The notes under the pieces: model-generated
What the model saw: the letters and a program-made list of their open reading frames with translations, nothing else
Databases searched by the model: none
What the model was told of the DNA's origin: nothing
Shown here: positions 17,958 through 26,234 of the stretch, in pieces
How positions within the stretch are numbered: position 1 is the stretch's first letter
How the letters are laid out: the number at the start of each line of letters is the position of its first letter
Translations under genes and position numbers: made by a program
Assembly (NCBI GenBank): GCA_965601825.1
Contig: OZ271839.1
Coordinates: 2,604,001 to 2,668,000, forward strand
From: HXMU1420-13 sp965601825
GTDB taxonomy: Bacteria; Bacteroidota; Rhodothermia; Balneolales; Balneolaceae
DNA length: 64,000 nt
Reading direction: 5' to 3'

Positions 17958-19415
17958 ATGGCTCGAGTAGTAGTCCTTGGAGCCGGAATATCCGGACATA
18001 CCGCATCAGCACATTTAAAAAGATTACTTGGTAAGAAGCATGAAGTGATTGTTGTTTCACCAAGTAAATGGTATCAATGGATTCCTTCTAATATCTGGGT
18101 TGGTATTGGAAAAATGACGGAAAAACAAGTACGCTTTAAGCTTGATAAAGTATACAAGAAATGGGGTATCGATTTTAAACAAGCAAAAGCTGTGTCAATA
18201 AATCCTGAAGGTGATCAGGAATTAGATTCCCCTTTTGTGAGTATTGAATACACCAAAGAAGGAAAAGAAGGTGAAAAAGAAAAAGTTGTGTATGATTACC
18301 TCGTTAATGCAACAGGACCTAAACTAAGATTCGACAAAACAGAAGGATTAGGCCCTGATGGTCATACTTTATCAGTTTGCACCACCGATCATGCTATTCA
18401 TACATGGAAGGAACTGGAGCAGAAAATGGAGTTGATGAAACAGGGTAAAAAGCAACGATTTCTAATTGGAACCGGACATTCCACTGCAACTTGCCAGGGC
18501 GCTGCTTTTGAATACGCTTTAAATATTGCTTTTGAAATCAAAGAAAGAAATTTAACCCACATGGCCGAAATCATTTGGATTACCAATGAATATGAAGTGG
18601 GTGATTTTGGGATGGGAGGTGCTTACATAGAACGTGGAGGATATGTAACGCCGACTAAAGTGTTTACTGAATCGGTTTTGAGCGAGTATAATATCCGTTG
18701 GATTAAACGAGCCGGCATCTATAAAGTGGAAGAAGGTGTTGCACATTATGAAACACTTGATGGTAAATATGACAAGGTTGAATTCGATTTTGCGATGTTG
18801 ATTCCGGCGTTCACTGGTCAGGGATTACAAGCCTATGGCAAAAATGGAGAAGATATTTCTGAAAAGATTTTTGCCCCTAATGGATTTATGAAAGTTGATG
18901 CTGATTATACTCCGAAAGACTTTGAAGACTGGAGTACTGAGGACTGGCCACAGACCTATCAAAATCCTAACTACACAAATATGTATGCTACAGGAATTGC
19001 ATTTGCACCTCCTCATTCAATTTCAAAACCAATGAAAAGTTCAAATGGAACTCCGATTTTCCCTGCACCACCCAGAACAGGGATGCCTTCCGGTGTGATT
19101 GGAAAAATCGTTGCTCAAAACATTGCCAATTTCATCAAAAAAGGAGCAAAAGAACATAAGCATAGAGCAAACATGGGGAAAATGGGAGCTGCATGTATCG
19201 TATCTGCCGGCTATAGTATGACTAAAGGCCAAGGAGCTACAATGACGGTCTCTCCTATTGTACCCGACTGGAAAAAGTACCCTGAATGGGGACGTGATAT
19301 TAAAGCCACTGTAGGCGAAATGGGATTAGCTGGTCATTGGATTAAGCTTTTCCTTCACTATATGTTCATTCATAAAGCAAAAGGCTATCCTTTTTGGTGG
19401 CTGTTACCGGAATAA
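17958..19415 (+). CDS. Sulfide:quinone oxidoreductase-like FAD flavoprotein
   Basis: Protein of 485 residues starting after GGAGG. The FAD-binding motif VVVLGAGISGHTAS is at the N-terminus, a second glycine motif GTGHSTATCQG is near residue 171, and the second FAD site TGIAFAPP is near 345. Cys141, Cys179 and Cys413 are arranged roughly like the three redox cysteines of sulfide:quinone reductases. The C-terminal ~50 residues are aromatic and amphipathic, as expected for monotopic membrane attachment. The likely reaction is sulfide oxidation to sulfur with quinone reduction. A different NDH-2-like role cannot be excluded. A microprotein gene follows after 17 bases. Confidence 0.8.
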   Translation: MARVVVLGAGISGHTASAHLKRLLGKKHEVIVVSPSKWYQWIPSNIWVGIGKMTEKQVRFKLDKVYKKWGIDFKQAKAVSINPEGDQELDSPFVSIEYTKEGKEGEKEKVVYDYLVNATGPKLRFDKTEGLGPDGHTLSVCTTDHAIHTWKELEQKMELMKQGKKQRFLIGTGHSTATCQGAAFEYALNIAFEIKERNLTHMAEIIWITNEYEVGDFGMGGAYIERGGYVTPTKVFTESVLSEYNIRWIKRAGIYKVEEGVAHYETLDGKYDKVEFDFAMLIPAFTGQGLQAYGKNGEDISEKIFAPNGFMKVDADYTPKDFEDWSTEDWPQTYQNPNYTNMYATGIAFAPPHSISKPMKSSNGTPIFPAPPRTGMPSGVIGKIVAQNIANFIKKGAKEHKHRANMGKMGAACIVSAGYSMTKGQGATMTVSPIVPDWKKYPEWGRDIKATVGEMGLAGHWIKLFLHYMFIHKAKGYPFWWLLPE

Positions 19416-19432
19416 TCTAATGGAGATTTAGA

Positions 19433-19594
19433 ATGGAAAAGAAAACTGAAATACGTGCATATAAAGATGAATTCTACCCTCCTGTTCCAACAGGAGCTAC
19501 TAAATTCTGGAGAAGAAATTTCTTTTATCAGTTCTACAAGTTCTGGCAATTGAATTTCAAAATCATGCGGATTGTGGTCAAAGGGCATTCTTAA
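19433..19594 (+). CDS. 53-residue microprotein coupled to the SQR-like gene
   Basis: Open frame ATG 19433 to TAA 19592-19594, preceded at good distance by GGAG. The product is basic and aromatic-rich: after an N-terminal YPPVPTGATKFWRRNF comes FYQFYKFWQLNFKIMRIVV, ending KGHS. It has no true membrane helix but could lie along the membrane surface like the C-terminus of the SQR-like protein. The coding case rests on the ribosome binding site, the short spacing and the orderly sequence. I infer a partner or membrane adaptor of the SQR-like enzyme. Confidence 0.6.
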   Translation: MEKKTEIRAYKDEFYPPVPTGATKFWRRNFFYQFYKFWQLNFKIMRIVVKGHS

Positions 19595-19666
19595 GAACCC
19601 TTCATCTTATCTACATATAAGTCGAGTAAGTTATTTTGCTAGCTATAATTAACTCATAGAGGTACA

Positions 19667-21469
19667 ATGACTTACTCTCGCCCCCACACTTTTCACATTC
19701 CTGTAATGGGAACCGGGTACACCATCGATACACCAATTAAAGTAGCGCACTATGGAATTTCATCAGTGATTTCCATTATCGATCATCGTTTGATTGAAAA
19801 GATGCGCGAGTTCTACGCAAAGAAATATAAATTCGTCTTTTCTCCTATCAAAGAGACAGAGTCTGATTGTAGAGCTCGTAGAATTACAGCCTACCTGAAT
19901 CTTGTTAAGGAAATTGTAGAAATCAACTTTCAAGCTCTTAAAGAATCTCCTTTTGAAGAAGATTCTGAAATCACGAAATACTTTGAAATGCTTCCTGAGA
20001 GCTCTGTTCTAAAGCAGAAGTACATTTCGATGTTGAATTCTTCCGGATATGAAAAGAAAAATGCTCAAATTGCTTTAAGGGATATGATTTCGCCGGGTTC
20101 AATTGATGTAAACATCATGACAAAATTAGACGGAGGAGGCATTAAGCGAATTAAAGATGAAGATACAGTAGAGTTTAACGATGCCCATGCAGCTCTTCGT
20201 GGATTTGCCAAAAGTGATCTAAAATCATCTGTTGTATTTTCTGCGGGATTAAATCCTCGATTGTATGGATATATATCTCAATTTGATGACTTCTTCCCTG
20301 ACGATAATGGTTTTATTAAGAAGAAAATCGTTTTAAAGGTAAGCGATTATCGTTCTGCTCTAATTCAAGGTAAGTTTCTGGCTAAGAAAGGTATTTGGGT
20401 TTCCGAATATAGAATTGAGTCAGGCTTGAATTGTGGAGGTCACGCTTTTGCAACCGACGGTTATCTAATGGGGCCAATTCTTAAGGAATTCAATGAGAAT
20501 AAAACCGCATTGCAAGAAACTTTGCTTCCTTTGATTTCTGAAGCATTAAAATCAGAACAACGACCAGTTGTTCTTGATCAACTTAATGTATTACTAACCG
20601 TTCAGGGTGGTGTAGGTACTGCAAAAGAACATGACTTCTTGATGGATCATGAACATGCTGACTCTATTGGATGGGGCTCTCCGTTCTTATTGGTTCCTGA
20701 AGCAGTTACCATTGATAATGATACTCTGAACCTACTGACAGAAGCTAAAGAAGAAGATTATTATTTAAGTGAAGTCTCTCCTCTTGGAGTTTCATTTAAT
20801 ACGGTAAAAGGTAATTCCGCAGAGCAAGAGCGAGAAGCTCGCATTGATTTAGGAAAGCCCGGTGCTCCTTGTGTGAAAAAGCATTTGGCTTTTAATAATG
20901 AGATAAGCGATGACTTACTATGTACGGCTTCATCTAAATATCAAAAAACAAAAATCGATGAGCTTCTTACGAAGGAGCTACCATATGATGAGATGAAAAC
21001 TGAGTTCAAGAAGATCGTTGAAAAGGTATGTTTATGTGTGGGTCTTGCAAACGGTGCGCTGATGGATAAAGGTGAAACAGTAAACAAGGGAACTCAGGGT
21101 GTAGCAATTTGTCCCGGACCTAATACCGCTTATTTCAATAAAGTAGTGAGTCTGAAAGAAATGGTTGATCACATTTACGGCCGTGTTGATTTGGTTGCTT
21201 TAAAACATCGACCAAATATGTTCATGAAAGAACTGGATTTATACGTTGATTACATCAAAAATAGAATACAGGAGAACATCAAGGAACAATCGGCTAAAAA
21301 GGATAAATACATTCAAAAATTTATCAGTAACCTTGAAGATGGGATCAACTATTATGAAGAGTTATTCGAGGAAGCTTCAACTCAACTAGGTGAAATTGCT
21401 GAAAAGGCTAAAGAAGAATTACAGCGATTAAAAACTGAGCTAGTTGGACTTGAATTAACACTCACTTAA
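19667..21469 (+). CDS. Cysteine-rich 600-residue protein resembling FMN-dependent barrels
   Basis: I do not recognise a named family with certainty. Residues 1-350 have features of nitronate-monooxygenase/FabK-like TIM barrels: IPVMGTGYTIDTPIKVA at the start, CGGHAF at 256-261, GGVGTAKEHDFL near 314, and ADSIGWGSPFLL near 331. After this lies a segment with Cys402, Cys419, Cys455, Cys457 and Cys482 (including a CxC) that might bind a metal cluster or take part in thiol chemistry. Residues ~530-600 form a charged coiled coil. It follows the SQR-like gene and the microprotein with a GAGG site, which suggests sulfur-related redox work. Function is unproven. Confidence 0.6.
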   Translation: MTYSRPHTFHIPVMGTGYTIDTPIKVAHYGISSVISIIDHRLIEKMREFYAKKYKFVFSPIKETESDCRARRITAYLNLVKEIVEINFQALKESPFEEDSEITKYFEMLPESSVLKQKYISMLNSSGYEKKNAQIALRDMISPGSIDVNIMTKLDGGGIKRIKDEDTVEFNDAHAALRGFAKSDLKSSVVFSAGLNPRLYGYISQFDDFFPDDNGFIKKKIVLKVSDYRSALIQGKFLAKKGIWVSEYRIESGLNCGGHAFATDGYLMGPILKEFNENKTALQETLLPLISEALKSEQRPVVLDQLNVLLTVQGGVGTAKEHDFLMDHEHADSIGWGSPFLLVPEAVTIDNDTLNLLTEAKEEDYYLSEVSPLGVSFNTVKGNSAEQEREARIDLGKPGAPCVKKHLAFNNEISDDLLCTASSKYQKTKIDELLTKELPYDEMKTEFKKIVEKVCLCVGLANGALMDKGETVNKGTQGVAICPGPNTAYFNKVVSLKEMVDHIYGRVDLVALKHRPNMFMKELDLYVDYIKNRIQENIKEQSAKKDKYIQKFISNLEDGINYYEELFEEASTQLGEIAEKAKEELQRLKTELVGLELTLT

Positions 21470-21690
21470 TTAGGAATTAGGAATATAAAATTAGAAATAA
21501 ACCATTCACGAACCCGACTTTAGTCGGGTAAAGTGATTTATTATAAAAGACTTATATCAGAGATTCCTTCGTTGCATAACTCCTCGCAAATGTCATTTCT
21601 CATTCCTTATTGAACATTGGTTATTCAGTATTCTTAATTGATAATTCCGCAAGATCCTTCGGAGTATCTTCAGGATGACGTGAACTCTAA
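21466..21690. repeat. Dispersed repeat stretch running into the anti-sigma gene
   Basis: The gap holds an AT-rich AATTAGGAATTAGGAAT-like tract, a perfect stem ACCCGACT/AGTCGGGT at 21512-21529, and a right-end segment GATCCTTCGG...TCAGGATGAC (about 21652-21679) almost identical to the repeat end at 3010-3035. The last segment supplies the stop codon and last residues of the anti-sigma-like gene. Confidence 0.55.
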
Positions 21691-21882
21691 TTTTCTCAAC
21701 ACTCTAAGCATTTCAATTAAACGACGGCCATCTTTCGCGGAGTGCGCCAGTTCCCGGAGATCATCATCGGAAACCAGCACCTCCTCGAAAGCGTCTCTCT
21801 CTGTCGCCGTTAGTTTCTCATCCACATAATCGACCACGTACTCTTCAATTACGGGATGGTATTCTTTCTCCATAAAATCCAT
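21670..21882 (-). CDS. Short anti-sigma-factor-like protein, possibly truncated
   Basis: Protein of 70 residues, 44 bases downstream of the ECF sigma gene. The pattern EYVVDYVDEKLTATERDAFE followed by LVSDDDLRELA is the helical N-terminal region of small anti-sigma factors of this clade; no zinc-binding HxxxCxxC is present. There is no membrane segment. The final residues FTSS and the TGA stop lie inside a dispersed repeat, so a longer ancestor, perhaps with a membrane part, may have been cut. It probably binds the sigma factor. Confidence 0.6.
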   Translation of the reverse strand: MDFMEKEYHPVIEEYVVDYVDEKLTATERDAFEEVLVSDDDLRELAHSAKDGRRLIEMLRVLRKLEFTSS

Positions 21883-21926
21883 ACTCAGGGGGTTAGTTAG
21901 CTTCCTTTCCCTCTTTTAGCTAACTC

Positions 21927-22583
21927 TTAGAAAGATGTTCCCAGGTCCACATACTCTCCTATCTTTTTACTGATTTGTGCTCTCCCTCTGTTTATTCTTG
22001 ACTTTACTGTGCCCATAGGTACATTCAGTTTTTCTGATATCTCTTCATAACTTAGCTGTTCGATATCTCTCAAGATCACCACATTTCTGAATTCATCCTG
22101 TAAACTTGCTAAGGCTTCCTCCAGCTTTTGTAGGCTTAAATTCAGATGTAACTCCTCATCTTGAAGAATAGCCGAATCCTCGAGTATCATTTCGAATGCA
22201 TCAGGATCACTTTCATCTTTATGAATGGAAACCAGCTGCATTTTCTTTTTTCTCTTGTATAAGCTTTTAGCCAGATTGATTGCAATTGTATACATCCAGG
22301 TACTGAATTTTGCAATACGCTCATAACTGTGTCTACTCTTATGAACTCTCAAGAAAGTCTCTTGAACCAAATCCTCACAATCCTGATGATTCTGCGTGTA
22401 TCGGTATAAAAAATTATGAAGTCGATCATTATAACGAAGTACCAATTCTGTAAATGCCGATTCTCTCCCTGCTTGAACGAATTCCATTAAATCTTCGTCG
22501 CTGTACGTGGCTACTGCCGAATGCTTGAACGCAGTCATCTTGATGTTTTCCCAATTTAGTTCCAGTTCTAGTTTCTGGATCAA
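21927..22583 (-). CDS. ECF-type RNA polymerase sigma factor
   Basis: Protein of up to 218 residues; the second Met (MTAFKHS, start at 22538) is a plausible alternative. Region 2 contains RYNDRLHNFLYRYTQN, DLVQETFLRVH and the promoter-melting segment KFSTWMYTIAINLAKSL. Region 4 has the helix-turn-helix LSYEEISEKLNVPMGTVKSRI. It directs polymerase to an unknown regulon. It is seven bases downstream of holA and followed by the anti-sigma-like gene. Confidence 0.92.
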   Translation of the reverse strand: MIQKLELELNWENIKMTAFKHSAVATYSDEDLMEFVQAGRESAFTELVLRYNDRLHNFLYRYTQNHQDCEDLVQETFLRVHKSRHSYERIAKFSTWMYTIAINLAKSLYKRKKKMQLVSIHKDESDPDAFEMILEDSAILQDEELHLNLSLQKLEEALASLQDEFRNVVILRDIEQLSYEEISEKLNVPMGTVKSRINRGRAQISKKIGEYVDLGTSF

Positions 22584-22590
22584 TCAGTTA

Positions 22591-23643
22591 TCAGCCGATT
22601 AATCGCTTGACCAGAAGGAATAAAATGGACGTGGTATCAAGTGTGGAGAATCCTTTGATGGATTTATCAGCATCCAGAAGTGCTTCAAACACTCGAGGCA
22701 TATCTGCATACTGGAAATTGGCGGCATCTTTCCAAAGGCGATCGAAGTACCAGGCATTCATTCCCATTTGAGCCTGAACCTGGGCTTTTCCCATTCCTTT
22801 TTCAGCAAGACGTCTAATCTGCCAAATATTTACAAACACACTGTAAAAGAATCCCACGAGCCGAATTAACTCCCCCGTGTCTGATTTACTGTGTTGCAAT
22901 ATTTGTTCCGATATATATAGCGCCTGTTCCAAATCGCGTCGAATTATGGCTTCTTTCAGCTCAATGGCCGAATATTCGCGATAAGTACCGATTATTTCTT
23001 TTACATCAGCTTCGGTCACCTCTTGTTTAGTGTCCACAAAAGTGCACACTTTGTCTATTTCACTAGACAATAGCTGGAGGTTATTCCCAACAAATTGACC
23101 TAATAACTGAGCCGCGCCCGGTTGAATTCTCTTATGATGATGGGAATCAACCCAACTAATGATCCAATCAGGAATCATATAATCAGGCATTGGTTCGAAA
23201 TGGAAAAATCCAACATTGGGATTTTTCGAAATCGATTTTCCAATTTTGGTATTTCCGGCTGGTTTACCGGTATCAAAAAAAACAACCAGACAAGAAGGAT
23301 TTGGTTGCTCGAAATAATGGATGAAGTCATTCAACTCTCCTTCTCCAGACGCCCCCTTTGCAGTCTGAAGAAAATTACGAACAATCAAAACTCTTCGTTC
23401 AGCCATCATTGGGAAACTACGTGCAATGGCTAACACTTTCGCAGGAGTTACATCTTGACCATATAATAGATCAAAATTGAAATCCTTTTCATGAGCAGGC
23501 AAAAGATTTGAAAACTTCTCAACAAGCTGATCGAGATAAAACTCTTCTTCCCCATAGAGATAATAGACAGGTTTTAGGGCTCCTGTCTGAAGATGAGATA
23601 AAATAGTTTGATAATGATCTGCGCTTGTTGCCCTTTTTGCCAT
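22591..23643 (-). CDS. holA: DNA polymerase III delta subunit
   Basis: Clamp-loader subunit of 350 residues that opens the sliding clamp. The N-terminal YLYGEEEFYLDQLVEKF, the degenerate ATPase core and the middle AIELKEAIIRRDLEQAL are typical of HolA. Length is as expected. It lies 12 bases after the YhhN gene on the same strand and just before the ECF sigma gene. Confidence 0.9.
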   Translation of the reverse strand: MAKRATSADHYQTILSHLQTGALKPVYYLYGEEEFYLDQLVEKFSNLLPAHEKDFNFDLLYGQDVTPAKVLAIARSFPMMAERRVLIVRNFLQTAKGASGEGELNDFIHYFEQPNPSCLVVFFDTGKPAGNTKIGKSISKNPNVGFFHFEPMPDYMIPDWIISWVDSHHHKRIQPGAAQLLGQFVGNNLQLLSSEIDKVCTFVDTKQEVTEADVKEIIGTYREYSAIELKEAIIRRDLEQALYISEQILQHSKSDTGELIRLVGFFYSVFVNIWQIRRLAEKGMGKAQVQAQMGMNAWYFDRLWKDAANFQYADMPRVFEALLDADKSIKGFSTLDTTSILFLLVKRLIG

Positions 23644-23655
23644 TGGCAGAAAATA

Positions 23656-24300
23656 TCAATTTACTGGTTCTAAATCGTCTGAAATCATCGAACTTTTTAA
23701 AAAACCTGTAACCAGCATCCATTGAGCCGCATAATAAGTACTCATCACAAAAACACGTTCAAAAGGTAATTCATAAACAAACTTGTTTATCGCAATTAAT
23801 GAATCTGAAATAACAAAAATCAGCGCACCGTAAACTGCCCATTTTAAAGGAAGAGTTGATCCTACGGCTAAAAAACCCATCACTGATATAACAATCAAGT
23901 AAGCAAATACAGGGATCATCATATCATAAAGATTTAGATACAATAACACAGACATCCCGATTAGATAAATCGCTAAAAATAACGTTAGACCGGTTCGACC
24001 TTTTTCCGTGTTTTTATATTGAAAGAAAATGATGGCAAATTGGATTTGAGCAACCAGAAATGCAGCTAATCCCGGCACAAAGAAATCTAAGTGGAGTAGA
24101 ATGTCACCAGTAATTGAAGCTACCAATGCCCCCAAAAGCAATCTTCTCTGTTTAAAGTTCACATTTTCTGAAACCTCAACAAGTAGAAGAATAATTGGAA
24201 AGATTTTGAACATCCAATGCACGCGTAAGTCAGGAATAAAATTCAATAAGACAAAGATTAACGCGAAGAATGAATAAGCAATTGAAGTATTTCGACTCAT
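23656..24300 (-). CDS. YhhN-family membrane protein
   Basis: Protein of 214 residues, almost entirely hydrophobic with about eight membrane segments. The acidic motifs GDILLHLDF and VISDSLIAINKF match the conserved aspartates of the YhhN/TMEM86 family, which includes lysoplasmalogenases. A role in ether-lipid or lysolipid turnover follows from the family and is not shown here. It is directly upstream of holA. Confidence 0.82.
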   Translation of the reverse strand: MSRNTSIAYSFFALIFVLLNFIPDLRVHWMFKIFPIILLLVEVSENVNFKQRRLLLGALVASITGDILLHLDFFVPGLAAFLVAQIQFAIIFFQYKNTEKGRTGLTLFLAIYLIGMSVLLYLNLYDMMIPVFAYLIVISVMGFLAVGSTLPLKWAVYGALIFVISDSLIAINKFVYELPFERVFVMSTYYAAQWMLVTGFLKSSMISDDLEPVN

Positions 24301-24387
24301 GTACTCTGAAATTCTTTTAAGCTACTGGAGTTTAAGAGATTCATTTTTGATTTACTACATATGGATTCATATTTAGAGTCGTACCAC

Positions 24388-25692
24388 TTAATTAAGTTGT
24401 GCATATCGAAGTGATAAAACACTTATTAAAACCATTAAAATCGCAGGTATCACAAAGATTATTGTTCCAAAAAAACTATAGATAAATCCACCTGATATTA
24501 GTCCAATTATAGAAGCTAGACTTCCGGTACTACTTGCATATCCCTGAATTGCTCCTTGATGTTTTTCACCGGCTATTTTTGCAAGTATGGATAGAAAAGA
24601 CGGCCACATAATTCCATTTCCGCCGGCAAATAGCACAATAGCTACAATAAGTATAGCCATATTAGTTTGAGTATACAACGTAAAGCCTATAGCCAACAGA
24701 ATACTGCCTATTACAATTAAACTTGTTTCACTAAAGTGTTTCGCCAGGCGAGCCAAAACTGGTCCTTGTACAATTACCATAACTGTACCCATAAGTGAAA
24801 AGTAGATCCCAAGCTTAAATAAATCCCACTCTAGAGCCTGAACGGCATGGACCGGAAATGACACATAGAAGAAATTGAATGCCAGAAAAATGAGGAAGTA
24901 CATAATTAATGTGAATCCAACATTTGGTAATTGAAAAACCTGAATCAATCCTACTTTTTCTTTATCTGTTTTCTGATAACAGTCTTTTTGTTCCGAATTT
25001 AAGACCTTTTTGAACTGTCCTGTTTGTACCATGTCTTTCATAGCACATGGATTTGTCTCTTTTAAGTAAAACTGAATGATTGCTATGGCAATGAGTGAGA
25101 TTAGCATTGTTGCAAATACAGGTAGAATTTCACCCAATACAGTGCCACCTAGTACACCTGCTAATGCAGGACCAATGATAAATCCAAGATTTGCTGAAGC
25201 GGCCATCTTCCCAAAGTTGGACTTTCGATTGTCATCATCACTAATATCACTTAGATAAGCATTGGCAACAGAGATATTCCCACCCGTTATTCCATCCAAT
25301 GCTCGAGCTGCAAATAACATTAGTAAAGGTAGAGACAATATGAATGCGCCTAAATATGCATTCTCAACATCTAATAATGGATTATTTGGAATCACCAAAG
25401 CAATTAAGAATAGTAACCATGCTGCGAATGTCCCAATTTGACTTAACAATAATATCCTCTTTCGTCCGAAAGAATCCGACCATCTTCCAAGTATTGGCGC
25501 TCCAATTAACTGGAAAAAAGAATAGGTTGCTCCAAGAATTCCATAGATCAATTCATTACCACCGAATTTGATCACCAACACAATTAAAAAAGGAAGAATT
25601 AAGCTGTACCCAAGTGCTCCGATAAAATTAACAAGCAGTATGGGAAACACGTTGGTTTTAGGTGGATCGAGAACAATCTTCTTTTCTTGCAT
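24388..25692 (-). CDS. MFS drug/H+ antiporter-like transporter (TetA-like)
   Basis: Twelve-helix major facilitator of 434 residues. Motif A is GRWSDSFGRKRILLL between helices 2 and 3, and AARALDGITGGNISVANAYL lies in helices 4-5, as in TetA-like DHA1 exporters. Residues ~205-245 form a soluble loop between the two halves. Substrate unknown. It is divergent from the bactofilin gene. Confidence 0.85.
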   Translation of the reverse strand: MQEKKIVLDPPKTNVFPILLVNFIGALGYSLILPFLIVLVIKFGGNELIYGILGATYSFFQLIGAPILGRWSDSFGRKRILLLSQIGTFAAWLLFLIALVIPNNPLLDVENAYLGAFILSLPLLMLFAARALDGITGGNISVANAYLSDISDDDNRKSNFGKMAASANLGFIIGPALAGVLGGTVLGEILPVFATMLISLIAIAIIQFYLKETNPCAMKDMVQTGQFKKVLNSEQKDCYQKTDKEKVGLIQVFQLPNVGFTLIMYFLIFLAFNFFYVSFPVHAVQALEWDLFKLGIYFSLMGTVMVIVQGPVLARLAKHFSETSLIVIGSILLAIGFTLYTQTNMAILIVAIVLFAGGNGIMWPSFLSILAKIAGEKHQGAIQGYASSTGSLASIIGLISGGFIYSFFGTIIFVIPAILMVLISVLSLRYAQLN

Positions 25693-25779
25693 TCAACAGT
25701 ATAAGTGTTGATTACTGAAAATTGAAATAATTGAACAAATTGTTCGTAACGAAATAAGGTCAAGATTCCTCTTAGAGAT

Positions 25780-26172
25780 ATGAAAGAAACAACTACAAAC
25801 AACGCCACATTTATAGCAGAAGGCACAACTATAAAAGCCGATCTAACTAGCGAAGGAAATGTTCACATCTCAGGAATTGCAGATGGGGAAATCATCACAA
25901 AAAATCACCTAATACTAAATGATACCGGTAAAATAACGGGTAATACAGTTGCTAAAACAGCAATGATTTCAGGTACAATTGAAGGTGATTTAAGAGTTAC
26001 TGAAACACTCAAACTGCATGCAAAAGCCAAAGTAATGGGTAATATCTTTGCGAAGCACCTAATAACTGAGCAAGGCGCAGTTATAAACGGGATGATTAGA
26101 ACAGGCAAAGAAGTTAAAATACTCACTGATCAAATCGTCAAAGAAGTTCATCTTCAAAAGAAAGCCGGTTAA
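25780..26172 (+). CDS. Bactofilin (polymer-forming cytoskeletal protein)
   Basis: Protein of 130 residues made of a right-handed beta-helix with the repeating pattern of bactofilins: FIAEGTTIKADLTSEGNVHI, then GIADGEI, GTIEGDLRV and AKVMGNIFA. Short disordered tails flank the core. Family members polymerise without nucleotides and act in cell shape, polarity or envelope organisation. It is divergent from the MFS exporter and 62 bases upstream of a YfcC-type carrier. Confidence 0.92.
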   Translation: MKETTTNNATFIAEGTTIKADLTSEGNVHISGIADGEIITKNHLILNDTGKITGNTVAKTAMISGTIEGDLRVTETLKLHAKAKVMGNIFAKHLITEQGAVINGMIRTGKEVKILTDQIVKEVHLQKKAG

Positions 26173-26200
26173 TAGAAATTCAGTGTAATTAAACTATCTT

Positions 26201-26229
26201 GTAGTTACTTAAACTTTTCGGGTAACTAC
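26201..26229. promoter_or_regulatory. Inverted repeat directly before the YfcC-type carrier
   Basis: Perfect eight-base arms GTAGTTAC (26201-26208) and GTAACTAC (26222-26229) with a 13-base spacer end five bases before the start codon. It may be an operator or an RNA hairpin covering the ribosome binding site. A weak terminator for bactofilin is a further option. Confidence 0.45.
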
Positions 26230-26234
26230 TTTAT

